Shown: positions 9,838 to 18,611, counted from the stretch's first letter. The stretch: 64,000 nt of DNA from Aquamicrobium lusatiense (GCF_014201615.1 NZ_JACHEU010000006.1:49212-113211), one strand, 5' to 3'. Notes: generated by a model not told the origin, from the letters alone. A program made the numbers and translations.

Positions 9838-10856
9838 CCGCCTCGACCTTCCGTAACGCCGGGCTTCCGGTTTTCCGTAAACCCGTATTGGCGGCTTTGC
9901 TGCTTTCCGCCACCATGCTCGCAGGCTGCGCCACCAACCGGGTGCCGCAATTCAGCTACGATGAGTCCGTGCCGCCGCTGCCGACTCCGCCCGCGACCTC
10001 TGCCGAGGATCGTCCCCGGCCGCTGCATGTCCCGCCCGCCTGGACCGTGGCGCGCGGCGGCACCGCCGCCAGCACGCCCGATGGCCGCGTCGAGAACGCC
10101 AACGCCGCCGCCCGCGTCGAACCGCGCCGCGAGGGCTATTACAACGCCATCCAAATCTATCCGTGGAGCGAAGGCGCACTCTATCAGGTCTATGCCGCGC
10201 CGGGGCAGATCACCAATATTGCGCTGGAGCCGGGCGAGAGCCTGACCGGCGCGGGGCCGATTGCGGCGGGCGATACGACGCGCTGGATCATTGGCGACAC
10301 CCAGAGCGGATCGGGGGCGAACACCCGCGTCCATATCCTCGTCAAGCCGACCCGCGAGGACATCTCGACCAATCTCGTGATCACCACAGATAGGCGGGTT
10401 TACACGATCGAACTGCGTGCGCGGGAAGCCCTCTACATGCCATCGGTCGCCTGGGCTTATCCCGCACCGCCGCCAGGTCAGCGGCAGGCCGTCGCGGCTT
10501 CGCCGACCATCCCGGCGCCGTCTGCGCGTAACCATCGCTATGGGTTGCAGATTCCGGGCGACAGCCCGCCCTGGCGTCCGGTCTCGGTCTTCGACGATGG
10601 CCGCCGCGTCTATGTGGTCTTCCCGGCGGGCATCGCGCAGGGCGAGATGCCGCCGCTCTTCGTCCTGGGTGCCGATGGCGAACCCCAGATCGTCAATTCC
10701 CGTATCCACCAGAACGTCCTGATCGTGGATCGCCTCTTCGGCGCGGCCGAACTGCGCCTCGGCAGCGGCGATCGCCAGCAGGTCGTCAGGATCGTCCGTA
10801 TCGAGCAACGGCAGGCCGCCGCTCAGCCCGCAGCCACCGGAGACTCGCCGTCATGA
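9834..10856 (+). CDS. trbG: Conjugal transfer lipoprotein TrbG (VirB9 family)
   Basis: 340-residue protein with a type II signal peptide. The lipobox LAGC lies near residues 29-32, so the mature protein should be an outer-membrane-associated lipoprotein. The VirB9/CagX domain covers the C-terminal two thirds, with typical segments YNAIQIYPWSEGALYQVYA and DRLFGAAELRLGSG. With TrbI it forms the outer-membrane core complex. It overlaps trbF and trbI by 4 bases each. Confidence 0.94.
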   Translation: MTASTFRNAGLPVFRKPVLAALLLSATMLAGCATNRVPQFSYDESVPPLPTPPATSAEDRPRPLHVPPAWTVARGGTAASTPDGRVENANAAARVEPRREGYYNAIQIYPWSEGALYQVYAAPGQITNIALEPGESLTGAGPIAAGDTTRWIIGDTQSGSGANTRVHILVKPTREDISTNLVITTDRRVYTIELRAREALYMPSVAWAYPAPPPGQRQAVAASPTIPAPSARNHRYGLQIPGDSPPWRPVSVFDDGRRVYVVFPAGIAQGEMPPLFVLGADGEPQIVNSRIHQNVLIVDRLFGAAELRLGSGDRQQVVRIVRIEQRQAAAQPAATGDSPS

Positions 10857-11992
10857 CAGACAACTCGATCACCGACACCGCTGCGCCCATGCGCCTGCGC
10901 GCCGCGCCTCCGCGTGTCACCCGTCTGTCCCGCAAGATGCTGGCAGGCGTCGGCGCTGTCGCGCTTCTCGGCATTGGTGGGGCGCTGATCTATGCCCTCC
11001 AGACCCGCGAGGCGGGGCCGGGAGGAGACGAGCTCTACTCCATCGAAAACCGGCCCACGGCGGACGGGCTCACGGGCTTGCCGTCAGACTATACCGGCCC
11101 GGTCCTTGGTCCGGCCTTGCCCGGCGATCTCGGACGGCCGATCCTCGACGCACAGGAGCGAGGCTTGCCGGTCGCGTCGCCGCCGATCGCCGGCCCCGCT
11201 GTCGATCCTGAGGAGGAACGCCGCCGCGCCGAGGAAGAAGCCGCGCGCCTGAGCAACGTGTTCTTCCAGACCGGCCCGCGCACGGGAGCGATGCCGGGAA
11301 CGACCATGCCCGGCCTGGCCGGTCTCGGCGGGCGACCAGAGGGAACGGCCGGGCAGAACCGTCATGCCGCCTTCCTGGGCGGGCCGGTGGATCGGCAGAC
11401 CGTTGCACCGGATCGTGTCACGCCGCCGGCCTCGCCCTGGATACTACAGGCCGGGGCCGTGATCCCGGCCGCGCTCATCACCGGCATCCGTTCAGACCTA
11501 CCGGGTCAGATCACGGCTCAAGTGACCGAGAACGTCTATGACAGCCCGACCGGCAGTCTGCTCCTGATTCCGCAGGGAACACGCATCATCGGCCAGTACG
11601 ATGATGGCGTGAGTTTCGGCCAGCGCCGCGTGTTGCTGGTGTGGAATCGCCTGATCCTGCCGGGCGGACGTTCAATAGTGCTGGAGCGCCTGCCGGGCGC
11701 GGACGCTTCTGGTTACGCTGGCCTTGAGGATGGCGTCGATTATCACTGGTGGGATCTGATGCGCGCGGCAGGTCTCTCGACACTGCTTGCCGTCGGAGTG
11801 GAGCTTGCCGCCAATGATGAGGATCGCCTGGTTCAGGCCATTCGGGACGGGGCCGTGGACACGATCAACCAGGCGGGCCAGCAGATCGTGCAGCGCCAGT
11901 TGCAGGTCGCGCCTACGCTGACGATCCGGCCCGGCTTCCCGGTCAGGATCATCGTGACGCGAGATTTGGTATTTGCGCCTGCAGGAGGTTGA
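10853..11992 (+). CDS. trbI: Conjugal transfer protein TrbI (VirB10 family)
   Basis: 379-residue VirB10-type protein: cytoplasmic N-terminus, one membrane helix (VGAVALLGIGGALIYAL, about 30-47), a Pro/Gly-rich periplasmic linker, and a C-terminal beta-barrel domain from about residue 190 (signature ILQAGAVIPAALITGIRSDLP). It spans both membranes and energises channel opening. It is the last canonical trb gene; DUF2274 follows at once. Confidence 0.95.
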   Translation: MTDNSITDTAAPMRLRAAPPRVTRLSRKMLAGVGAVALLGIGGALIYALQTREAGPGGDELYSIENRPTADGLTGLPSDYTGPVLGPALPGDLGRPILDAQERGLPVASPPIAGPAVDPEEERRRAEEEAARLSNVFFQTGPRTGAMPGTTMPGLAGLGGRPEGTAGQNRHAAFLGGPVDRQTVAPDRVTPPASPWILQAGAVIPAALITGIRSDLPGQITAQVTENVYDSPTGSLLLIPQGTRIIGQYDDGVSFGQRRVLLVWNRLILPGGRSIVLERLPGADASGYAGLEDGVDYHWWDLMRAAGLSTLLAVGVELAANDEDRLVQAIRDGAVDTINQAGQQIVQRQLQVAPTLTIRPGFPVRIIVTRDLVFAPAGG

Positions 11993-11994
11993 AC

Positions 11995-12234
11995 ATGGTC
12001 AAGCTGAAACTCGGCCCGCTGCCCGACGACAAGCCGGTGAAAGTGACAGTGGAATTGCCCGCGCCGCTTCACCGCGATCTGATCGCCTATGCCGAGGTGC
12101 TGGCCCGCGAAACCGGCCAGCCCGTCGCCGATCCTGTCAGGCTCATCGTGCCGATGCTGGAGCGGTTCATCGCAACGGATCGGGCGTTTGCTAGGGCTCG
12201 GCGCTCCGTTCAATCGTCGAAGACACCTGGCTGA
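11995..12234 (+). CDS. DUF2274 domain protein at the end of the trb operon
   Basis: 79-residue protein with the DUF2274 opening KLKLGPLPDDKPVKVTVELP and a helical body resembling a small ribbon-helix-helix protein. Start at 11995 follows a GGAGG site at 11984-11988. The family is found almost only directly after trbI in proteobacterial ICEs and plasmids; function unknown. Its last 44 bases overlap the 3' end of the convergent LysR gene, so this is where transfer module meets cargo. Confidence 0.85.
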   Translation: MVKLKLGPLPDDKPVKVTVELPAPLHRDLIAYAEVLARETGQPVADPVRLIVPMLERFIATDRAFARARRSVQSSKTPG

Positions 12235-13126
12235 CGGCCATTGCTTTCGCCATTGAGAGGAAGCGCCTGAAGGCGGGATTGTCGTTCCTTGCCGACCAGA
12301 CTGCCGAGAAGGGAAGGACTTCCCCGAGGATCGGGCGGTAGGTCACGCCGGGGAACCGTGCGACGGTCATCGCCTCGCTTACCAGTGTCAGTTCCCGGCC
12401 AATCGCCACCAGCGGCAGGAGATTGTCCCGCCCGACCGATTGCACCTGGATCTGCGGGTGCAGGCCCAGTTCCGCCAGTTCGCGCACCAGATGATCGTGG
12501 ATCTCCTGGCCTGGCGCCGCCTCGGTGACAACGAAGGGCTCCACGATCAAATCCCGCCAGGTAAGCTCGGAGTGGCGCGCAAGGCGGTGGTGGTCCGGCA
12601 GCACCGCGAAAATGCGCTCCGACCACAGAGGCGTGCGCTCGCAATCCGGCCAGTCTCTCGTTCCGGTGATGAAGGCGACGTCGAGGCTGAGTTGCCGAAT
12701 CGCCGCGACGTGTTCGTCCGGATTGCCGTCGATCAGTTCGATCCGCACCCTGCCATGCCGCTCCCCATAGGCGCGCAGCAGTTCGGCCAGGAAGCCCGAG
12801 GCGATGGAGGAATAGATGCCGATTCGGACACGTCCGTTCTCGGATCGGCCGACCGAACCCACGTCAGTCGCCCCCTCGCCAATGACCCTGATGGCCTTGC
12901 GCGCGCGTCGCAGAAAGCGCTCGCCGGCATAGGTCAGGGATACGCCCCATGTGTGCCGGTGAAACAGGGATGCCCCGATCTCGTCCTCAAGATCAGCGAT
13001 GCAGCGACTGACCGCTGCTGGTGACCGTTCGAGGGCAGTTCCCGCCTTGCGGAAGCTGCCATGCTCGGCCGCAGCCACGAAGTAGCGGAGATGGCGAAGC
13101 TCGATCGCATCGAGGGGCTTCGCCAT
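12191..13126 (-). CDS. LysR-family transcriptional regulator, convergent to the trb operon
   Basis: About 311 residues from the ATG at 13126; an in-frame start at 13153 is possible but gives an extension lacking family features. The N-terminal winged helix (LRHLRYFVAAAEHGSFRKAG, then SPAAVSRCIADLEDEIG) is followed by a LysR substrate-binding domain. LysR genes are common directly after trbI in Tn4371-type ICEs. Its effector cannot be read from sequence. It may belong to the conjugative backbone rather than to the tfd genes, since no ATAC-N7-GTAT site lies near it. Confidence 0.9.
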   Translation of the reverse strand: MAKPLDAIELRHLRYFVAAAEHGSFRKAGTALERSPAAVSRCIADLEDEIGASLFHRHTWGVSLTYAGERFLRRARKAIRVIGEGATDVGSVGRSENGRVRIGIYSSIASGFLAELLRAYGERHGRVRIELIDGNPDEHVAAIRQLSLDVAFITGTRDWPDCERTPLWSERIFAVLPDHHRLARHSELTWRDLIVEPFVVTEAAPGQEIHDHLVRELAELGLHPQIQVQSVGRDNLLPLVAIGRELTLVSEAMTVARFPGVTYRPILGEVLPFSAVWSARNDNPAFRRFLSMAKAMAVSQVSSTIERSAEP

Positions 13127-13271
13127 CAAATCAGTTCCCTTTACACCGACCAACCGATTGACATGACTGGCAGATCAAACTCAGCAGGTGAACCGAAAAG
13201 TTTGCGACAGCGCCCTATCGGCAGCTTCCTACCCGGCAACACATTGATTCCTATCAACAGTTATGAGATCT

Positions 13272-14168
13272 TCAGGCCCGTCTTAGAGCATATCCACCTG
13301 AGCGGCTCTCTACGTAGCCCGCGCATTCGCCTGGAAAGTGGCCACAAAATATGAGCGTCCCGGCACGGCAATACTCTTCAAGTTTTCGACGGCGTATCGT
13401 TGCGGCGGCCGCCGGATCGGCGCAAAAAAGCGTCGACGTGCCCGGCGAGGTCATTTGCAGCGGATGATGCATGAGATCCGCGTTGAAGGCGGCGAGCGTC
13501 TCCCCGTTCGGGCGAAATTCAAGGCCGATCATTCCGGGCGAGTGGCCTGCGAGGTCCACAACGTAAAGTCCGGGCGCGATCTCATCCCCGGCGGCCACGG
13601 TCTCGACAAGCCCTGCCTGCAGCACCGGCTCAACACAGTCCAGAATGGAAGAAGACATGTAGGGAAACTCGCCGTGCCGGGCGGTCCAGAAGGCAAGTTC
13701 GGCCTCCGACACAAGGTGCCGGGCGTTGGCAAACGTCGGTCGCCATTCGTTGCCGTGCCGGCGTGTCAGCCAGCCGGTATGATCCATGTGCAAATGGGTC
13801 AGGAAGACGATGTCGATGTCCTCGGGAGCCAGACCGGCCAGCCCCAGTTGGTTGAGCCAATCGGATTTCCCTTGGTGCCAGTCGGGGCGGGCGGGGAAAT
13901 TGCCATCTTCGCCGACCGCACAATCCACGAGTATGTTGTGGCCGGGCATCTGGATCAGGAACGACTGGTAGGCGAGAATCAACCTGTCGGTGTCGTCCTC
14001 CATGTAGTCCGGAACCAGCCAACCGCGGTTTGCTTCGACGATGCCGGACGGGAATTCGCGGAGCAGCTCCGACGCGGGGCGGGTCGGGCTGACGCAATCC
14101 ACGAGTGCGTCTACCCGCAGGTCTCCCACGTAATGGGTGGTCATTCGCGGAAGCGGTCCGGTCGTCAT
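13272..14168 (-). CDS. Metallo-beta-lactamase-fold hydrolase, candidate dienelactone lactonase
   Basis: 298-residue MBL-fold protein of the AHL-lactonase-like branch. The dinuclear zinc ligands are present: THLHMDH at 124-130 (H125, H127, D129, H130), H209 in AGHSPG, D231 in NADLMH and H277 in GHFPG. No signal peptide, so probably cytoplasmic. The start at 14168 is chosen for the AGGGAC site 9 bases upstream; the open frame continues to 14666 but that overlaps tfdF. It is transcribed away from tfdF, and its promoter carries the same operator layout as tfdC and tfdD. With no TfdE in the window, I infer it may open dienelactone to maleylacetate. The family also hydrolyses other lactones and esters, so the substrate is unproven. 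Confidence 0.85.
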   Translation of the reverse strand: MTTGPLPRMTTHYVGDLRVDALVDCVSPTRPASELLREFPSGIVEANRGWLVPDYMEDDTDRLILAYQSFLIQMPGHNILVDCAVGEDGNFPARPDWHQGKSDWLNQLGLAGLAPEDIDIVFLTHLHMDHTGWLTRRHGNEWRPTFANARHLVSEAELAFWTARHGEFPYMSSSILDCVEPVLQAGLVETVAAGDEIAPGLYVVDLAGHSPGMIGLEFRPNGETLAAFNADLMHHPLQMTSPGTSTLFCADPAAAATIRRRKLEEYCRAGTLIFCGHFPGECAGYVESRSGGYALRRA

Positions 14169-14265
14169 TGGTGTGTCCCTAGTCTGGAGTTTCGGCGTCG
14201 CTCTACGTGGGCCGAGCGACGGCAGGTGCTTCGCGAAACATGCAGGTGCCGACCTTTGGGTTCCA

Positions 14266-14302
14266 ATACTTCTCCGCACGACTTCGGATACCGGTCTGGT
14301 AT
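14266..14302 (-). promoter_or_regulatory. TfdR/CatM-type operator in front of the MBL-fold gene
   Basis: A perfect ATAC-N7-GTAT dyad at 14288-14302 is followed, reading toward the MBL-fold gene, by a GTAT half-site after exactly 18 bases (ATAC on + at 14266-14269). This is the ATAC-N7-GTAT recognition site of BenM/CatM-type LysR proteins plus a promoter-proximal activation half-site. Spacing is identical to the tfdC and tfdD sites. In the opposite direction (tfdF) the half-site position reads ATGC, so the site is oriented leftward. Confidence 0.75.
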
Positions 14303-14462
14303 GGATACAAATCCGCACGAATGCTGAAGGGAACTTAGCCCTGAAGCCAAGCTGGAGACTCGTGGGAATCCGGGCATTACTGAATCGGTATCGCTCGCGG
14401 ACGCCATTGATATTGGCATTCGGAGCGGAGAGTTCCGAAAGTAACTGAAAAGAGGACATCCC

Positions 14463-15524
14463 ATGAAACCCTTCACTTACACGGCTTTGCCGGCGCGCGT
14501 CATATTTGGGGTGGGTACCACCGACAGACTCCCCGACGAACTTGAACGCCTGGGCGTGAAACGCGCCATGATCCTCACGACGGCGCCGCAGGCCGATCAG
14601 GGCCGGGAACTGGCCGACCTTCTCGGGGCCCGCTCCGCCGGGCTCTACACCGGTGCGGCCATGCATACGCCCGTCGAGATCACGGAAGAGGCGCTGGCCC
14701 GGTACGAGGACTTGCGAGCCGACGGGGTCGTCTCAATCGGCGGGGGGTCGACCATCGGGCTTGGCAAGGCGATCGCGCTGCGTACAGATGCGCCGCAGAT
14801 CGTGCTGCCGACGTCCTACGCCGGCTCGGAAATGACTTCGATCATCGGGCAGACCGAACAAGGGCGGAAGACCACCCAGAAGACCCTGAAAGTGTTGCCA
14901 GAAACGGTGATTTATGACGTCCGCTACACGCTTTCGCTCCCGGCCGTCATGACCGTGACATCCGGCATGAACGCCATCGCCCACGCCGTCGAGGCCCTTT
15001 ATGCCGAAGGCGCCAACCCCGTTCTCTCGCTGATGGCGGAGGACGGCATCGCAAAGATGACTGCGGCGCTGTCGCGGGTCCGCGCGGCCCCGGCCGATCT
15101 CGACGCCCGCTCGGACGCGCTCTACGGGGCCTGGCTCTGTGCGGTTTGCCTCGGCTCGGGCGGCGTGGCCCTGCATCACAAGCTGTGTCACGTGCTAGGC
15201 GGGTCGTTCGATCTGCCGCACGCAGAGACCCATACCGTCGTCTTGCCGCATGCGCTGGCCTACAACGCGCCCGCAGTTCCCGAGGCCATGGCCGCAATGC
15301 GGCGCGCGACGGGCTCGCAGAACCCGGCGGCGGCCTTGTTCGACCTGTCCCGCGAGAGCGGTGCTCCAACGGCGCTGAAGGACCTTGGCATGCCCGAGGA
15401 GGGCATTGATCGTGCGGTCGAGATCACGCTCGAAAACCCCTACTTCAATCCCCATCCACTGGAACGCGACGCCCTGCAGGCCCTGATGCGCGCCGCCTGG
15501 GCCGGCGAACGGCCGAGCTCCTGA
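14463..15524 (+). CDS. tfdF: Maleylacetate reductase
   Basis: 353-residue iron-containing-alcohol-dehydrogenase-fold enzyme, normal length for maleylacetate reductases (TfdF, ClcE, TcbF). It reduces maleylacetate or chloromaleylacetate to 3-oxoadipate with NAD(P)H, and removes chloride from the 2-chloro form. The family opening (MKPFTYTALPARVIFGVGT), the nucleotide loop GGGST (93-97) and the His-rich C-terminal segment (HHKLCHVLGG, LPHAETHTVVLPH) are visible. It links the chlorocatechol branch to the 3-oxoadipate genes further downstream. It is divergent from the MBL-fold gene; no rightward copy of the TfdR operator is seen. Confidence 0.93.
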   Translation: MKPFTYTALPARVIFGVGTTDRLPDELERLGVKRAMILTTAPQADQGRELADLLGARSAGLYTGAAMHTPVEITEEALARYEDLRADGVVSIGGGSTIGLGKAIALRTDAPQIVLPTSYAGSEMTSIIGQTEQGRKTTQKTLKVLPETVIYDVRYTLSLPAVMTVTSGMNAIAHAVEALYAEGANPVLSLMAEDGIAKMTAALSRVRAAPADLDARSDALYGAWLCAVCLGSGGVALHHKLCHVLGGSFDLPHAETHTVVLPHALAYNAPAVPEAMAAMRRATGSQNPAAALFDLSRESGAPTALKDLGMPEEGIDRAVEITLENPYFNPHPLERDALQALMRAAWAGERPSS

Positions 15525-15530
15525 TCGCCG

Positions 15531-15815
15531 ATGTCCAGGGCGCCGAGAAGATACCTGGCCTTCCGCCAATCGGTCGTCGTCAGGGCCGCGGTAATCGCGG
15601 CCATCGTCGGCCCGGTTCTCGCGATCATCAACCATGGCGACACGCTTCTGGCGGGCGAGTTGCATCTGTCCGAGGCGGTCAAGATTATCATCACCTTCCT
15701 GGTCCCCTACACTGTCTCCACGGTGTCCTCAGTGTTCTCGATCCGTGAACAAGAGGCCCTTCTTTCCCAGTTGGGCGATCCCACGCCCGTCGGAAGTAGC
15801 CCTAGCTCCCCGTGA
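15531..15815 (+). CDS. NrtS-like two-helix membrane protein
   Basis: 94-residue protein starting 6 bases after tfdF. Two hydrophobic segments (VVVRAAVIAAIVGPVLAII and VKIIITFLVPYTVSTVSSVF) flank a NHGDTLLAGEL loop. This pattern matches small proteins annotated as nitrate/nitrite transporter NrtS. The ribosome site is weak, and translation may be coupled to tfdF. A link to chloroaromatic breakdown is not obvious; chloride or acid efflux would be speculation. It ends just before a bidirectional terminator. Confidence 0.65.
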   Translation: MSRAPRRYLAFRQSVVVRAAVIAAIVGPVLAIINHGDTLLAGELHLSEAVKIIITFLVPYTVSTVSSVFSIREQEALLSQLGDPTPVGSSPSSP

Positions 15816-15849
15816 CCCGGTCCATCCCGGAACCGCTTCGCCCAAAATG

Positions 15850-15887
15850 AAACGGCCCTGAGATACGCGTGCGTCTCGGGGCCGTTT
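15850..15887. terminator. Bidirectional intrinsic terminator
   Basis: 14-bp stem (AAACGGCCCTGAGA with TCTCGGGGCCGTTT, one G-T wobble) around a 10-base loop. The arms end in A and T runs on both sides. It separates the + strand tfdF-NrtS unit from the - strand tfdC-tfdB-thioesterase-OsmC unit, which converge here. Confidence 0.85.
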
Positions 15888-15906
15888 CGGCTGCTTTTCG
15901 ACTCGA

Positions 15907-16254
15907 TCAGAGTTCCTTGCCGTTCAGCTGAAGTCGGGTGTGCGTCGGCACCTGCGAGATCAGCGCCTGCATCGCCATGCAGGCTTCTTCTGAAACCTGG
16001 ACGAGCTTTTCGATTGCCTCCGCCGGATGTTTCGACTCGACCACGACGTGAGTTTCCACCCCCGCGCATCTTGCCTTGAATGCCCTTTCCTTCTCGGCAT
16101 CCGTCACCAGCGTCGTCGAGAAATTGGTCCGTTGCTCGATCGTCAGCCGCTCGATGTCGAGTTTGTGCGGGCGAAGAATGCGCAAAGGTGTGTCAGCAGG
16201 CCCAGACGATGGGGTGTGGCCCGCCGGCTGTTCCATGCGCCCTGGCACGGGCAT
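15907..16254 (-). CDS. OsmC-like protein, apparently lacking the N-terminal part
   Basis: 115-residue protein whose last 60 residues resemble the C-terminal half of OsmC-family peroxidase folds (EACMAMQALISQVPTHTRLQL, NGKEL end). The usual N-terminal strand region is replaced by a short Pro-rich stretch, so it is a short or truncated member. Its ATG shares a base with the thioesterase stop (TGATG), indicating translational coupling and a real gene. OsmC proteins reduce organic hydroperoxides using two Cys; here Cys occurs in KARCAG and EEACMA. Function uncertain. Confidence 0.5.
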   Translation of the reverse strand: MPVPGRMEQPAGHTPSSGPADTPLRILRPHKLDIERLTIEQRTNFSTTLVTDAEKERAFKARCAGVETHVVVESKHPAEAIEKLVQVSEEACMAMQALISQVPTHTRLQLNGKEL

Positions 16255-16664
16255 CAGTTTTCTGAGCTTCGTGAGGCCGCGACGTCCACGGATCGCGGCC
16301 GTCCTTGCGGATCGAGCGCCACGAATGTGAAATTCGCCTGGGTGACTTTCTCGCTCTCAATGCTGTCGCGGCTCCGGCGCCAGGCTTCGACATGGATCCG
16401 CATCGAACTGCGGCCGACGGAGACCAGATCGGCGAAGAGTGAAACCTCGTCGCCCACCCTTACGGGGCGGAGAAACCGCATTGCCTCGACCGCGATTGTG
16501 GCGCTTCGCCCTCGTGCGGTGCTTGCGGCAAGACAGCCCGCGGCGAGATCCATCTGAGACATCAGCCATCCGCCAAAGATATCGCCGGCGGGATTTGTAT
16601 CCGCCGGCATGGCGACCGTTCGGATCGCCGGGTTCTTCGAAGGCGGCAGGCCGCGGTCAGACAT
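16254..16664 (-). CDS. Acyl-CoA thioesterase, YciA-like hotdog fold
   Basis: 136-residue single hotdog domain with the YciA/BACH motif NPAGDIFGGWLMSQMDLAAG near residue 24 and VAVEAM-like strand (IAVEAMRFLRPVRVGDEV). It should hydrolyse CoA esters in the cytoplasm. Start and stop overlap tfdB and the OsmC-like gene by TGATG on both sides, so all three are translated together. A thioesterase is unusual in a chlorocatechol operon; it may free CoA from dead-end chlorinated acyl-CoA (inference). Confidence 0.88.
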   Translation of the reverse strand: MSDRGLPPSKNPAIRTVAMPADTNPAGDIFGGWLMSQMDLAAGCLAASTARGRSATIAVEAMRFLRPVRVGDEVSLFADLVSVGRSSMRIHVEAWRRSRDSIESEKVTQANFTFVALDPQGRPRSVDVAASRSSEN

Positions 16665-18463
16665 CAGACCGCAACCGCCTTGACGGGCCGCGCTGCGCCA
16701 TTCGCGGGCGCTCTCTTGCGCCCGAGGACCTGGGCCATGACGGCAATGAGATCTTCGCTCGCGCTATCGGAAATCGCGTCCGAGCGGTAAGCGATATGGA
16801 AATCCGGCCGCACGAGCAGGGCTCCGCTGTCGGTCGTGCCGCGCATTGCCGCGAACTCGCCGTACTGATCCTCGAGGGCCTGTCCGGTGCCGATCACGTG
16901 AACATCTATTTCAACGCCGAGTTTCTCCTTCGCGGCAGCTGCGGCGTCCTTCCAGCCATCCCCCCCAATCCCGGTAAGGATCGTGAAGCGACCTTGGCCG
17001 CAGAGATCCTTAGTCGAGATCCTGTGCCCGCCATTGCGGTATACCCAGACGTGGGGAACTGGGGCACCGGGGCGCGATGAGGCCTGGTGGTAGAGCTCTT
17101 CATCGGCGAAGACTTCAGCCGCCGAGCCGTCGGGAACGATCGCATCGCTCGTGTAGCGCTGGTTCATCTCTACGCCGTGCGCGTTATAGACGTAGTCGGT
17201 TCCCGCGATGGCTTTCCGCAGCGCCTCCCGCTGCGCCTCGCCCTCATGGCCGGCCTCCTTGCGTTTGGCCATGTTGGCGTACATCTCGTCGATGCTCTTG
17301 GCCTGCGGCAGCCCCAATGCAACCGCGATTGGCGGGAAATCTCCCAGGGACTTGTTTGCGCGTTGCACGATCTGCTTGGCGACCGGCGCGCGTTCCGTCG
17401 TGTAGGTATCAAGCAGGCTCGGGTCGGCCTGACCCTTGAGCACCATCGCGATTTTCCAAGCGAGGTTGAAGCTGTCCTGGATCGACGTGTTGGACCCGAG
17501 GCCGTTTGTCGGCGGATGCCGGTGGATGGCGTCGCCCGCAGCGAAGACCCGACCCTTTTGCAACGTCGTGGCGTACATGTCGTTGACGGTCCAGGTGGAG
17601 GTGCTCTCGATCTTCACCGGCACATCGTGATCGCCGATAAGGTTGTGAACGATCTTGCGGGCGAATTCTTCGGTGATGTCGGGCGGTCCTTGCTCGACGT
17701 CATAGCCCCAGATCGCCAGCCATTTGTTCCAGGGCCGCACCATACGGACCACGCCGATCCCGAGCCCACCGATGTCCGAGCCAGGCTGGATGACCCAGTA
17801 GAGCACGGAGGGACGGTGCGCGACGTATTTCGTCAGGTCGCACTCGAACAGTATGTTGATTGAGCCGGACTTGCCCATTTCACCTTCGAGCGGCAGGTCG
17901 AGATCGCTGACGACTCTGCTGTTGGCGCCGTCCGCTCCGATCATGTATTTCGCCCGCACTTCGAATTCCTCGCCCGAAAGACCGTCGCGCAGCCGTGCCG
18001 TTACGCCGTTGCGATCCTGAGTGTGAGACAGATACTCGGTGTCGAAGCGCAGCTTTGCGCCGTCGCGTGCCGATGAGCCGATCAGGATCGGTTCGAGATA
18101 GGTCTGCGGGAGGTCGCACATCGCGGTCGGCGAGGACTCGTCATAGTCGGCGCGGCGGCGCACATCGGTGCCCCATGTGCGGATGCGTCCGAACTCCTCG
18201 CCGGCGACCGAAGCGCAGATCGTATTCTCGCCCATGAGCTCGTTCGGGGTAGCGTAAAGTTTGACCTCCTTCTCGAGACCGAGGTCGCGCAGCACCTCCA
18301 TGGTGCGCTGGTTGGTGATATGCGCCCGTGGCGTGTTGGCGACCCAGCCATATTTGTTAACCAGCATGGTCTTGATCCCGTAACGGGCGAGCAGCGCGGC
18401 GGCACCTCCACCGGCAGGTCCGGATCCGATCACCAGGACATCAGTTTCAATTCTCGCGGACAT
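16664..18463 (-). CDS. tfdB: 2,4-dichlorophenol 6-monooxygenase (chlorophenol hydroxylase)
   Basis: 599 residues from the ATG at 18463, preceded by GGAGG; this matches the roughly 598-residue TfdB of pJP4. Class A flavin monooxygenase: FAD dinucleotide motif GSGPAG (13-18), an RAHITNQRTMEVLRDLGLE block typical of TfdB, and the GDAIHRHPPTNGLG FAD-ribityl motif. It hydroxylates chlorophenols to chlorocatechols with NADPH and O2. Large stretches agree with remembered TfdB sequences, so the call is firm, though the preferred chlorination pattern cannot be read. It lies downstream of tfdC in the same - strand operon. Confidence 0.94.
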   Translation of the reverse strand: MSARIETDVLVIGSGPAGGGAAALLARYGIKTMLVNKYGWVANTPRAHITNQRTMEVLRDLGLEKEVKLYATPNELMGENTICASVAGEEFGRIRTWGTDVRRRADYDESSPTAMCDLPQTYLEPILIGSSARDGAKLRFDTEYLSHTQDRNGVTARLRDGLSGEEFEVRAKYMIGADGANSRVVSDLDLPLEGEMGKSGSINILFECDLTKYVAHRPSVLYWVIQPGSDIGGLGIGVVRMVRPWNKWLAIWGYDVEQGPPDITEEFARKIVHNLIGDHDVPVKIESTSTWTVNDMYATTLQKGRVFAAGDAIHRHPPTNGLGSNTSIQDSFNLAWKIAMVLKGQADPSLLDTYTTERAPVAKQIVQRANKSLGDFPPIAVALGLPQAKSIDEMYANMAKRKEAGHEGEAQREALRKAIAGTDYVYNAHGVEMNQRYTSDAIVPDGSAAEVFADEELYHQASSRPGAPVPHVWVYRNGGHRISTKDLCGQGRFTILTGIGGDGWKDAAAAAKEKLGVEIDVHVIGTGQALEDQYGEFAAMRGTTDSGALLVRPDFHIAYRSDAISDSASEDLIAVMAQVLGRKRAPANGAARPVKAVAV

Positions 18464-18611
18464 GTGTTTCCTCCGTAAGGTTTGCCCAGGCCTAAGGTCG
18501 CCTGCCTTGGCAAGGCGGGACCGTTCTGGCGCGGCAAGGGAAATGGTTTTCCTGTGGCCCGGACGTCGCCGGCGGGGATGGGGGGCCGGGCCATGCCCGG
18601 CCACTCGGTCA

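Noticed and set aside
14288..14462. Reading the 14288 operator as a tfdF (rightward) site
   Set aside because: At the required N18 spacing to the right the bases are ATGC, not GTAT, while the leftward spacing matches exactly. Some effect on tfdF cannot be excluded.
14169..14666. In-frame extension of the MBL-fold gene to 14666
   Set aside because: It overlaps the start of tfdF and the divergent promoter, has no family similarity, and a better ribosome site exists before the ATG at 14168.
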